A stretch of 11,243 nt of DNA from CAZQIC01 sp964593555 (GTDB taxonomy: Bacteria > Bacteroidota > Bacteroidia > JAFLBG01), in the NCBI GenBank assembly GCA_964593555.1, contig CAZQIC010000143.1:1-11243 (forward strand), in the 5' to 3' direction. Position 1 is the stretch's first letter; each line of letters begins with the position of its first letter. The notes beneath the pieces were generated by a model. It was not told the DNA's origin, ran no database searches, and worked only from the letters and a program-made list of their open reading frames with translations. This document shows positions 1-6,827 of this stretch, piece after piece. The translations under genes and the position numbers were made by a program.

Positions 1-335
1 AATTCATGTATTTATTCAGAGGCGGCATGGCATCAGAACAAGCCGCAAACGTTCCCGCAGATCACATGCAAAAGTGGATGAAGTGGATGGAATCGCTCGG
101 ACAAAAAGGAATTCTCGTTGGTGGTGAACCGCTTCAACCAACAGGCAAGCAGGTAAATGGGTCAAAAAAAGTAGTAACAGATGGCCCTTTTATTGAAGCA
201 AAGGAATTAGTGGGTGGATATCTTATTGTTAACGCGAAAGACATTAACGAAGCCGTTGAAATTTCAAAAGGCTGTCCTATTTTTGAAGAGGATGGCAAAT
301 TGGAAGTTCGCCCCATTCAGAAAATGGAAATGTAA
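1..335 (+). CDS. YCII-related (DGPF-domain) protein, 5' end cut by window edge
   Basis: The product belongs to the YCII/DGPF family of small ferredoxin-like-fold proteins whose biochemical role is mostly unknown. The family signature DGPFIEAKE lies at residues 59-67, counted from the ATG at position 6, and is followed by the usual GGYLIV strand and a GCP motif with Cys90. That ATG is probably not the true start. The frame is open to the window edge and reads Phe-Met-Tyr-Leu-Phe-Arg-Gly-Gly, and relatives usually begin with a few residues such as Met-Lys-Glu-Phe before this point, so I treat the gene as 5'-partial. The stop lies 15 bases before the ATG of an ECF42-type sigma factor. DGPF genes are the known genomic partners and regulatory targets of that sigma group (established for ECF42). 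The two genes are probably co-transcribed from a promoter outside the window. Confidence 0.88.
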   Translation, partial: FMYLFRGGMASEQAANVPADHMQKWMKWMESLGQKGILVGGEPLQPTGKQVNGSKKVVTDGPFIEAKELVGGYLIVNAKDINEAVEISKGCPIFEEDGKLEVRPIQKMEM

Positions 336-350
336 TTTCATGGTTGACGT

Positions 351-1637
351 ATGCCTGATTCTAAAAATTCAGAAATCTACAAGACAGTTGACCATCTTTT
401 CCGGCAGGAATCGGGAAAGATGGTTGCTGTTTTGACCCGGATCTTCGGTTTCCCGAATATTGAGCAAGCAGAAGATATTGTTCAGGATACCATTTTGAAA
501 GCCCTTGAAGTATGGAAGTGGGGCAAAGTACCGGATAACCCGCAGGCATGGCTCTATCAATCGGCAAAGAACAAATCCATTGACATTATCCGCAGGAAAA
601 AACTTAAATACAAGATCGAAAATGAAATCGCCATTCTCCTTAAATCCGAATACTCACTCGCGCCAATTGTAACAGAAATGTTTACCGTAGGAGAAATAAA
701 AGACAGTCAGCTCAGGATGATGTTTGCCTGTTGTCATCCTTCCATTTCACCTGAAGCACAAATAACATTGATGCTAAAAACACTCTGCGGGTTGAGCATT
801 AAGGAAATCGGCAATGCTTTTCTAACGAATGAAGAAACGATCAACAAAAGATTATACAGGACGAAAGAAAAGATACGTGCAGATAAAATTTCATTGGATT
901 ATCCCGGTGCTGATACAATGCCAAAACGCATGGATGGAGTGTTAAAAACACTTTACCTTCTTTTTAGTGAGGGATACAGCTCCTCTCATCCTGAAAAATT
1001 GATCCGGGAAGATTTGTGCGAGGAAGCGATGAGAATGACGATTCTGCTTTCTGAAAATCCAAAAACGAACCATCCGCATACAAATGCTTTGCTGGCACTA
1101 ATGTGTTATCAGGTCTCCCGTTTCAACACACGACTGGATGATAAAGGGCTTATTATTCTATTAAAGGACCAGGACAGAAGCCAATGGAATAAATTTTTGA
1201 TAGAAAAAGGAAATGAATATATGATGCGGGCGGCAGAAGGAGAAATGGTTCATGATTTTCATATTGAGGCTGCCATTACTTCGGTTCATGCTAACTCAGC
1301 CTCCTTTGAAAAAACGAATTGGAAATTGATATTAACGCTTTATAATACGCTTCTTGATAGAACCAATAACCCGATGGTTGCTCTTAACCGATGTCTTGTA
1401 TTGGCAGAGGTGGAAGGATATGAAAGAGCCATTGAAGAATTAAATAGGATGAAAGGGCTTTCCGGAAATTGCTATTATAATTCTTCGCTCGGTGAAATGT
1501 ATTTAAAGACAGGTGATAAGGAAAAAGCAAAAATCTATTTCGGCAAGGCTCTTTCACTCACGTCTTCAAATGCTGAAACGGAGCTTATTCGAAGGAAAAT
1601 AAATTTGTGTCTGTCTGCCGGGCGGGCAGGTTCCTGA
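351..1637 (+). CDS. ECF sigma factor, ECF42-like, with TPR-like C-terminal extension
   Basis: This 428-aa protein is far longer than an ordinary ECF sigma factor (about 200 aa). Region 2 spans about residues 11-85, with the conserved AEDIVQDT stretch and the NPQAWLY segment. Region 4 spans about 130-178, with SPEAQITLMLKTLCGLS followed by a helix-turn-helix containing EETINKRLYR. The HPxxxPEAQ and EETIxKRL motifs mark the ECF42 group. The remaining roughly 245 residues are the group's helical, TPR-like extension (NPMVALNRC at 340-348; a TPR-like repeat YYNSSLGEMYLKTGDKEKA at 375-393). In studied ECF42 members this extension is needed for activity and replaces a dedicated anti-sigma factor, and no anti-sigma gene is visible here. 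The start at 351 gives a normal N-terminus, with no clear Shine-Dalgarno site. The last codons (LSAGRAGS) are encoded by a GC-rich inverted repeat and are probably not conserved. Confidence 0.92.
   Translation: MPDSKNSEIYKTVDHLFRQESGKMVAVLTRIFGFPNIEQAEDIVQDTILKALEVWKWGKVPDNPQAWLYQSAKNKSIDIIRRKKLKYKIENEIAILLKSEYSLAPIVTEMFTVGEIKDSQLRMMFACCHPSISPEAQITLMLKTLCGLSIKEIGNAFLTNEETINKRLYRTKEKIRADKISLDYPGADTMPKRMDGVLKTLYLLFSEGYSSSHPEKLIREDLCEEAMRMTILLSENPKTNHPHTNALLALMCYQVSRFNTRLDDKGLIILLKDQDRSQWNKFLIEKGNEYMMRAAEGEMVHDFHIEAAITSVHANSASFEKTNWKLILTLYNTLLDRTNNPMVALNRCLVLAEVEGYERAIEELNRMKGLSGNCYYNSSLGEMYLKTGDKEKAKIYFGKALSLTSSNAETELIRRKINLCLSAGRAGS
1611..1632. repeat. Short GC-rich imperfect palindrome at the sigma gene 3' end
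   Basis: The sequence CTGCC-GGGCG-GGCAG (1615-1629) forms a 5-bp perfect stem around a 5-base loop, extendable by G-T pairs. It is much more GC-rich than its AT-rich surroundings. It overlaps the last codons of the sigma factor gene and lies just before the convergent gene pair. GC-rich CTGCC/GGCAG palindromes of this kind recur between genes in many Bacteroidota genomes; that is recollection, not tested here. No T-run follows on either strand, so I do not call it a factor-independent terminator. Confidence 0.5.
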
Positions 1638-1650
1638 AATCTCTTTACAA

Positions 1651-2055
1651 TCATTTCTTTACCACCTTTACTTGATCATCAATTATTCCTGCCTCAAAAA
1701 TATATGCTTTTAGCAGATCAATTTCTATGTCTTTGATTTTGGTAAAATCCCGCCAATACACCTGTTTTCTATTGCCTCTATCAAGAAAATTTATTTCATC
1801 AGCCAGTAAATTTCCCTGCTGGAAACCAAACCGAACACCTTCATAGGTTTGTTTCTTGCCCCATAATACAGAGGCCGGCCAAATGAAAAACATACCGTTT
1901 CGCTTTTTATAAAAAGGAACATTGTATGAAATTTTTTCAGTAATGCCGGGTACACAGTCAAAAACCAATCTTCGTAAAATCTCTACAATTCTTAACTCGT
2001 CTTCAGGGAGGAAATCGAGAAATTCATCAACCGATTTAAAGCTGACATTTTGCAT
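1651..2055 (-). CDS. DUF1801 / YdhG-like protein
   Basis: This is a 134-aa soluble protein of the DUF1801 (YdhG-like) family, whose biochemical function is unknown. The start MQNVSFKSVDEFLDFLPEDE leads into a helix containing the VEILRRLV segment. The family core follows as GITEKISYNVPFYKKRNGMFFIW, with the typical KISYNVPFY motif at 41-49. The middle segment (YEGVRFGFQQGNLL) and the LLKAYIFEA helix near the C-terminus also match the family pattern. The ATG at 2055 directly precedes the family's usual N-terminal helix; the upstream frame is open but has no ATG before the preceding gene. It is the last gene of the long - strand run, 52 bases after the small membrane protein, and converges on the sigma factor gene with 13 bases between the two stops. 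A link to its upstream neighbours is not evident. Confidence 0.85.
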   Translation of the reverse strand: MQNVSFKSVDEFLDFLPEDELRIVEILRRLVFDCVPGITEKISYNVPFYKKRNGMFFIWPASVLWGKKQTYEGVRFGFQQGNLLADEINFLDRGNRKQVYWRDFTKIKDIEIDLLKAYIFEAGIIDDQVKVVKK

Positions 2056-2107
2056 TGTTTTTTTATATGCTTTCCCGATTTCAATTTTTCTTGATAGTGT
2101 GGTATTT

Positions 2108-2326
2108 TCAAATTTTATTTTTCAATTTCGCAATTACAAGTATTAATAATAATATCCAGGGCGACCCATGCAACAATATATCACCCCAGTCTATTAATTT
2201 CATGCCATTTGCACCACCTACGATCCATTTTAGTTTACCCCAAATATGTGGTTCGGGAAAGAATGGAGCAAGGCCTAATGTTAAACACAAAACAAGAGCA
2301 ATAGGTATGGTAATAAATTGCTTCAT
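2108..2326 (-). CDS. Small two-helix membrane protein (72 aa)
   Basis: The 72-residue product has a first hydrophobic segment at about 4-22 (ITIPIALVLCLTLGLAPFF), a conserved-looking central loop rich in Gly, Trp, Pro and His (PEPHIWGKLKW, GGANGMKLIDW), and a second hydrophobic segment at about 56-66 (PWILLLILVIA), ending in a basic tail. Both termini are likely on the same side of the membrane. I recall close relatives in Bacteroidota and Proteobacteria, some labelled RND transporter in databases. A 72-aa protein cannot be an RND pump, so that label should not be copied. Its ATG overlaps the stop of the sterol-desaturase-family gene (ATGA, 2323-2326), which points to translational coupling and a shared membrane role. 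The function is unknown. Confidence 0.8.
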   Translation of the reverse strand: MKQFITIPIALVLCLTLGLAPFFPEPHIWGKLKWIVGGANGMKLIDWGDILLHGSPWILLLILVIAKLKNKI

Positions 2327-3189
2327 TTTATAAAAGGATAAATTCCATGCTTAATGAATGTTTTAGGGAACTTCTCTATCCCTTCAAATCCGAGTGGCTC
2401 ATAAGGGTTTGTATCAGGGATGTACGCTGTTTTAAATAAATAATCCCATAGGCTTAAACTCAACCCAAAATTCATCCCATAACTTCCTTTTGGCAGATGA
2501 TGGGCATGATGCCATAAGTGCATTACAGGATTATTTAGAATGTATTTTAACGGCCCATAGGTAAGATTAATATTTGCATGGTTTAAATGCCCCAGGGCTA
2601 CTGTAACAATATGAACGATAAAAAAATCCTGAATGCCAAAGCCGATCATAGCGAGCGGGATATACTGTAACGTTTTGTAAATAACGGTTTCCATCCAATG
2701 AAATCGTAAATGAGCTGCAAACCCCATTTGCTCAACAGAATGGTGGACTTTATGAAATTCCCACAAATATTTATTCTTATGAAGTAAGCGGTGTATATTC
2801 CATTGTATGAAATCAGCCACAATAAACATTATGGCAAATTGAATCCAAACAGGATATGACTGAACATTTATAGCAACAAGGTTCCTGATACCTATTGCAG
2901 ACAAGGCATTATTAAATAATCCCACCGCTATATTTGATATGGCATTATAACCGACTAAGGAGAATAGAAAAAAGTTGAAGAACATGTAAAACCCATCCAG
3001 CCAAAAATCCTTACGGAAAACCGCTTGCTGTTTACGCCAGGGAAAGAGCAATTCAAGCAACCAAACTGCCAACGAAATACCAAGCAACCAATAAAAATAG
3101 TTGTGCCATTCAGGGTATAAAATTTCATTTTTTAGGTAGTTAAAATATCCTGAGTAAGATTGTTGAATAGTAGTTAAAATATCGGCCAT
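2323..3189 (-). CDS. Sterol desaturase / fatty acid hydroxylase superfamily protein
   Basis: This 288-aa integral membrane protein carries the histidine clusters of the non-haem di-iron hydroxylase/desaturase superfamily: HRLLH at 133-137, HKVHH at 146-150, H160 and H164, HLNH at 201-204, and HLWHHAHH at 224-231. The hydrophobic stretches are at about 32-50, 66-90, 113-130, 172-183 and 188-200, so the clusters face the cytoplasm around a helical bundle. The C-terminal LWDYLFKTAY motif (248-257) is also typical. The substrate cannot be read from the sequence. Family members act on sterols, fatty acids, carotenoids, alkylglycerols and sphingolipid-like molecules. The gene sits downstream of an RND/MMPL-type transporter and ytxJ and is coupled by a 4-base overlap to the small membrane protein. 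This suggests modification of a membrane lipid, which is inference. Confidence 0.9.
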   Translation of the reverse strand: MADILTTIQQSYSGYFNYLKNEILYPEWHNYFYWLLGISLAVWLLELLFPWRKQQAVFRKDFWLDGFYMFFNFFLFSLVGYNAISNIAVGLFNNALSAIGIRNLVAINVQSYPVWIQFAIMFIVADFIQWNIHRLLHKNKYLWEFHKVHHSVEQMGFAAHLRFHWMETVIYKTLQYIPLAMIGFGIQDFFIVHIVTVALGHLNHANINLTYGPLKYILNNPVMHLWHHAHHLPKGSYGMNFGLSLSLWDYLFKTAYIPDTNPYEPLGFEGIEKFPKTFIKHGIYPFIK

Positions 3190-3225
3190 ACAGAGAAAGT
3201 ACTATTTGAAATGACAAGAATTACT

Positions 3226-3570
3226 TTACTTGCTATTTATTTTATTCAATGCTTTATGCAAAGATACATCTGAATGGGATGCGTGATAAATACATTTGCC
3301 TTCTTTAATAATTATAATTTGAGGGGATTCATGCTCTATGCTATATCGCATTGAAATAGTATTACTCAATTCCCGATAACGTATCAAGTCCAAATAATAA
3401 ATAGCTATTGAATCACCGCTTACTTGTTCCAATTCCTTATTCAAGATTCTATAGGCTATCCTACTTATTCCACATTGCGTACTGTGCTTATATATTGCCT
3501 GAATTTTTGAATTTGATTTGATGTCAATTTCATTCAGTTGTGCAATGTCATTAAGTACCTGAAATTCCAT
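3226..3570 (-). CDS. ytxJ: YtxJ/BrxC-like monothiol bacilliredoxin
   Basis: The 114-aa protein has the features of the YtxJ (DUF2847) family, a thioredoxin-fold group called bacilliredoxin BrxC in Firmicutes, which removes bacillithiol from mixed disulfides on proteins. The active-site segment KHSTQCGIS (28-36) contains the single catalytic Cys33. The second position of a classical CxxC is Ser36, as expected for a monothiol enzyme. The HESPQIIIIKEGK segment (80-92) carries the conserved Pro of the thioredoxin fold, followed by a strand and Gly. No signal peptide is seen, so it acts in the cytoplasm. It lies 14 bases downstream of the transporter stop and 36 bases upstream of the hydroxylase gene. 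Its presence implies that the host makes bacillithiol or a close relative, as many Bacteroidota are predicted to do. Bsh genes are not in this window. Confidence 0.88.
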   Translation of the reverse strand: MEFQVLNDIAQLNEIDIKSNSKIQAIYKHSTQCGISRIAYRILNKELEQVSGDSIAIYYLDLIRYRELSNTISMRYSIEHESPQIIIIKEGKCIYHASHSDVSLHKALNKINSK

Positions 3571-3584
3571 TTTTCGTTTTTAAA

Positions 3585-5879
3585 TTATTCGTTCATGTTT
3601 TTCTTTTCTCTCCACAATAGTAATACCGGGACAAGGAACAAGTTGGTGCACAATGCTACAAGAAGTGATATGCCGGTAAAAATCCCCAATATTGAAATAC
3701 TTGAAAACTCTGAAAATGAGAATATCATAAATCCTGAAATAAGCACTAAAGCCGTATATATCATAGGTCTTGTGATTCTATCTACGGTATGCTTCACTGC
3801 CCAGAGTTTATTACTGTTTATTTTTTTTCCTAAACGATAATGATTGAGAAAGTGCATGGTATCATCCACCGATATTCCGTAGGCGATAGTAAAAATCATG
3901 GAGGTAGCTACTTTTAAAGGAATACCAATTGCCCCCATAAGACCGGATACAACTATCAATGGAATCATATTCGGAATAATAGAAAGTAATGCCAGTCTGA
4001 ATGATCCAACAAGCAGCCAAATCACTAAAGTGTCAATTAACACCGACATGACAATTCCGGTCGTGAGATTCCACGCAATATTCCGATTGGCGTTATCCAT
4101 TAAATGTGCAGCCCCGGTAATTTTAAAATTTAACAAATGAGTATTCATTCTAATAAATTCATTTAGCTTTTGGTTTCTATCCAGCCACACAATGCTTCCC
4201 TCATCTCTTGTTCTTCCGGTTAATCGACCCTGTGATTTATCTTTCGTAAGTACCGGCATAAATCTTTTCCATACTTTTTGCTTGTCAGCAAATGCTAAAA
4301 TTTCCTCTAATTCATCTTTTGAATCAGGCAATCGGAAATACGCATCCTCTCCATTGTTAAATCCTTTGTTTAATGTTTTGATAAACGTAAGAGGGCTGAA
4401 CATAAAGCCGGCATGATAGTGTATTTGGAGATAGTTCTCCACTGTTTCAATTTCCCTGAGTGAATTGATATCCAGTAAGGATATGCCGGTATATTTTGGC
4501 GTAATGCTTATTTCTAATGGCCTTATCCCTGAAAAATTATTTTCAAAAAAATCAACATCCTGTTTTAGTGTGCTTGACGATGAGAGATCATCAAGAAAAT
4601 AATTGTTAATCTGTATGCGAAATGTAAATATCAATCCAAGAAGAATGAGCATAGCGTATGAAATCCAAATAATTTTTCGTCTTTTAGTTATGATGTCAAA
4701 AAGACCTTTATTGATTGAATCTACCTGCTGAAATATATTGGGGGCTGTTGGTTTTATCCGGGTTAGCTTCAGCACCATCGGGATGATAAAAAATCCGATA
4801 AAGAATGTGATCAATATGCCTGCCGCAGAAAGGATTCCGAATCGCTGAATAGGAACTATTGGTATTACTACAAGAGAAGCAAAACCCACCGAGGCAGTGA
4901 AGGCATTCATAAAACTCGGTATCCCCGTTTCTTTTACTGCTTTTTTTAGCGCCCCTGTTTTGGTTGAATCTGAAATATATTCTCGCTTGAAATGCGTTAA
5001 AAGATGAATGCTTCCCGAAGCCCCGATAATAAAAATCAAAGTTGGTAATAAAGTGAGCATCAAATCAATCTCGATGTTCAAATAACCCATAATGCCGAAA
5101 ATCCAAATCAGCGAAAGCATCACCACAATTAATGGAATAGCAGCATAAATGATGGATCGGAAAATAAAAATGAGCGAAATAGAGAACAGGACAAATGCGA
5201 GAGAGGAAAACAAAATCATTTCTTTGTTCATCCTGTTGATGTAATAGTGTTGCGTTTGAATACGTCCTGCGACATGAAATTCATCAAAGGAAAAGGAGGT
5301 GATTGTTTTATTCAAGGCAAGGAGTATGCTGTCATTGATGGCAACCGGTAAATGTTCCTCTTTTTTAATCAGAATAGATACAGCGTGTGTATCGGGGGAG
5401 AAAAAGGAATTGAGATAAATTTTTGAAACCCTTATTCGCTGCCAATCCAATGAATATTGTTCAGGCTCTTGTATATGCAATAAGGGAATACTGTTACCTC
5501 CGAGGGGTGTTTTGATAAATTCCCGGAATGTTGTTGGTGAGTGAATTTTTTTAAACCTGGAAAACTCTTTTAACACTTTTCTAAGCGAATCTACTCTTGT
5601 CAGAAAATCTTTATCTAATATTCCGGTGTTATTTTTTATTCCAACGAGAATAAAATCATTTTCATTTTCAAAACGCTCCCGGTAATCCTGATAAAAATTT
5701 ACATCAGGATCATTGTTTGCAAAAAAGCCCTCAATATTATAATTGAATTTGAGCTTAGGAAGAAATAAGGCCCAAAGAATAGTAACAAGCAAAAATGAGA
5801 TTAAAATGAATCTCGGCTTTGCTTTGAATAGTAAATGCAAAACAGCATTGGATAGCCTATGTTTTAGAGAGTGCAACAT
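3585..5879 (-). CDS. RND/MMPL-family transporter (12 membrane segments)
   Basis: This 764-aa protein has the duplicated RND layout: one membrane helix at about 24-41, a large extracytoplasmic domain (42-220), five helices (about 222-370), then a seventh helix at about 403-420, a second extracytoplasmic domain (421-605) and five final helices (606-755). The second half contains YGISVDDTMHFL (667-678) with the acidic pair D672/D673, the usual proton-relay position of this family. The matching place in the first half reads GASGSIHLL (286-294) and has no acidic residue. The size fits the MMPL/HpnN-like branch of lipid or hydrophobic-compound transporters rather than AcrB-type drug pumps (about 1,000 aa). 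No membrane-fusion or outer-membrane partner gene is adjacent. Neighbouring ytxJ and hydroxylase genes suggest a lipid cargo, which is inference. The start ATG is the first in frame after an in-frame stop at 5907-5909. Confidence 0.88.
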   Translation of the reverse strand: MLHSLKHRLSNAVLHLLFKAKPRFILISFLLVTILWALFLPKLKFNYNIEGFFANNDPDVNFYQDYRERFENENDFILVGIKNNTGILDKDFLTRVDSLRKVLKEFSRFKKIHSPTTFREFIKTPLGGNSIPLLHIQEPEQYSLDWQRIRVSKIYLNSFFSPDTHAVSILIKKEEHLPVAINDSILLALNKTITSFSFDEFHVAGRIQTQHYYINRMNKEMILFSSLAFVLFSISLIFIFRSIIYAAIPLIVVMLSLIWIFGIMGYLNIEIDLMLTLLPTLIFIIGASGSIHLLTHFKREYISDSTKTGALKKAVKETGIPSFMNAFTASVGFASLVVIPIVPIQRFGILSAAGILITFFIGFFIIPMVLKLTRIKPTAPNIFQQVDSINKGLFDIITKRRKIIWISYAMLILLGLIFTFRIQINNYFLDDLSSSSTLKQDVDFFENNFSGIRPLEISITPKYTGISLLDINSLREIETVENYLQIHYHAGFMFSPLTFIKTLNKGFNNGEDAYFRLPDSKDELEEILAFADKQKVWKRFMPVLTKDKSQGRLTGRTRDEGSIVWLDRNQKLNEFIRMNTHLLNFKITGAAHLMDNANRNIAWNLTTGIVMSVLIDTLVIWLLVGSFRLALLSIIPNMIPLIVVSGLMGAIGIPLKVATSMIFTIAYGISVDDTMHFLNHYRLGKKINSNKLWAVKHTVDRITRPMIYTALVLISGFMIFSFSEFSSISILGIFTGISLLVALCTNLFLVPVLLLWREKKNMNE

Positions 5880-5940
5880 TTTGCTTGTATCCTTCGGGAA
5901 TGTTCCTTATTTTTATTTCTGTTGCCATATACACATAAGA

Positions 5941-6522
5941 TTAAAGATGTTCTACTATTTCCTTTACGGTTGATCTTTTTTTATAATTGGTATCAAAATG
6001 CTTCCAAAGAATAATTCCATCCTGTCCGATCACAAATGTTGCCGGAACCGGCAGAATATGATCTTCATTCCCATTAGCTTCTTCTACATCCAATCCTAAA
6101 AGTTTATATCTCGTAATGGTTGCTCCATCTACCTTAAAAGCTGTTCCGTATTGTTTCATAATGACGTATGTGCTATCATGAACAATATTGAAGGTGGCCT
6201 TTGTTTTTGAAATTGTCTTTTCAATGGATTTATTGGTTTCAGAAGTAACGGCAATCATTGAAGCTCCCTTATCGAGAATCAGCTTCAGGCTGTCCTGCAA
6301 ATGGCTCATGTGTTTGTTACAATATGGACACCAAGCTCCCCGGTAAAACACCAAAACTACCTTCCCTGATTTTAACTTTTCCTGCAAAGAGATGGTATCT
6401 CCATTGTGGTCAATTGCTTTAAACAATGGAGCCTTATCCCCAATCTTAAGGGAATCAGTCTGTGCCGTTAATGCTAAGGAGTATGTGCAGAATACGAATA
6501 ATGTAATTATTATATGACTCAT
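5941..6522 (-). CDS. Exported peroxiredoxin/thioredoxin-like protein with CPYC site
   Basis: This 193-aa AhpC/TSA-type protein has a Sec signal peptide (residues 1 to about 20, hydrophobic core IIITLFVFCTYSLALTA, likely cleaved before Gln21), so it acts in the periplasm. The mature part begins with the typical KIGDKAPLFKAIDHNG. The active site FYRGAWCPYCNKHM (59-72) holds Cys65 and Cys68, a dithiol motif like that of redoxins of the AhpC/TSA superfamily (bacterioferritin-comigratory-protein and peroxiredoxin-like groups). The fold's conserved proline follows at 158-160 (PVPATFVIGQDG). It could be a peroxidase or a disulfide oxidoreductase; sequence alone does not decide. Its ATG overlaps the upstream stop (ATGA, 6519-6522), coupling it to the 102-aa unknown. 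The next gene, the transporter, starts 61 bases downstream. Confidence 0.88.
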   Translation of the reverse strand: MSHIIITLFVFCTYSLALTAQTDSLKIGDKAPLFKAIDHNGDTISLQEKLKSGKVVLVFYRGAWCPYCNKHMSHLQDSLKLILDKGASMIAVTSETNKSIEKTISKTKATFNIVHDSTYVIMKQYGTAFKVDGATITRYKLLGLDVEEANGNEDHILPVPATFVIGQDGIILWKHFDTNYKKRSTVKEIVEHL

Positions 6523-6827
6523 TTTTCTTTTAGATTGAATTTATGATAGATGCCAAATTGATATATAGTTACCATGCTGCAATGGCTGATGTAACTGAAC
6601 TCGTACTTATGACCAAGCATGAATTTACTGTTTCTTTCCTGTTGGAAAATTCCTTTGCATTCAATTTTCCCTTCGGGAGAATAACGGGTAATCATATAAT
6701 TATCCGCATGTTTTTCTATTGAAAACCAGGAACCCGCTCCCTCACCACTCAACCATTGAGCATCTATCGGAATATGATCCGGCCATGCAGGAGCCGGAAG
6801 TGTATTTATTAAAGATTTCTTCGTCAA
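6519..6827 (-). CDS. Hypothetical protein (102 aa), probable TTG start
   Basis: I do not recognise this protein with certainty. It has a short, Pro-rich N-terminus (PAPAWPDHIP, 11-20), a Gly-rich SGEGAGSWF turn (27-35), and alternating short strands (NYMITRYSPEG, HKYEFSYISHC, TIYQFGIYHKF). This suggests a compact all-beta domain of lipocalin or beta-sandwich character; that is inference. Cys57 and Cys83 are the only cysteines. There is no signal peptide or membrane helix. No ATG exists in frame near the N-terminus: the next Met is at residue 45 and an in-frame stop lies at 6870-6872. The best start is therefore TTG at 6825-6827, which overlaps the upstream TGA as TTGA. The gene is coupled at both ends, to the 218-aa protein and to the exported CPYC protein. 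Confidence 0.72.
   Translation of the reverse strand: MTKKSLINTLPAPAWPDHIPIDAQWLSGEGAGSWFSIEKHADNYMITRYSPEGKIECKGIFQQERNSKFMLGHKYEFSYISHCSMVTIYQFGIYHKFNLKEK

Noticed and set aside
1638..1650. Possible bidirectional terminator between the convergent sigma factor and DUF1801 genes.
   Set aside because: The gap is 13 bases without a hairpin, and the nearby GC-rich palindrome lacks a following T-run on either strand.
1922..2333. Overlapping + strand frames opposite DUF1801 and the small membrane protein.
   Set aside because: Both - strand genes have recognisable family patterns and coupled junctions; the + strand frames are shadows.
3538..3840. Open frame of 100 codons on the + strand across the ytxJ start and transporter end.
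   Set aside because: It is antisense to two well-supported genes and shows no family features.
5857..5928. Small - strand frame of 23 codons starting MATEIKIRNIPEGY, overlapping the transporter start.
   Set aside because: It resembles the first strand of ribbon-helix-helix antitoxins only superficially, stops after 23 codons and lacks the helices. It is probably a chance frame in the 61-base gap.
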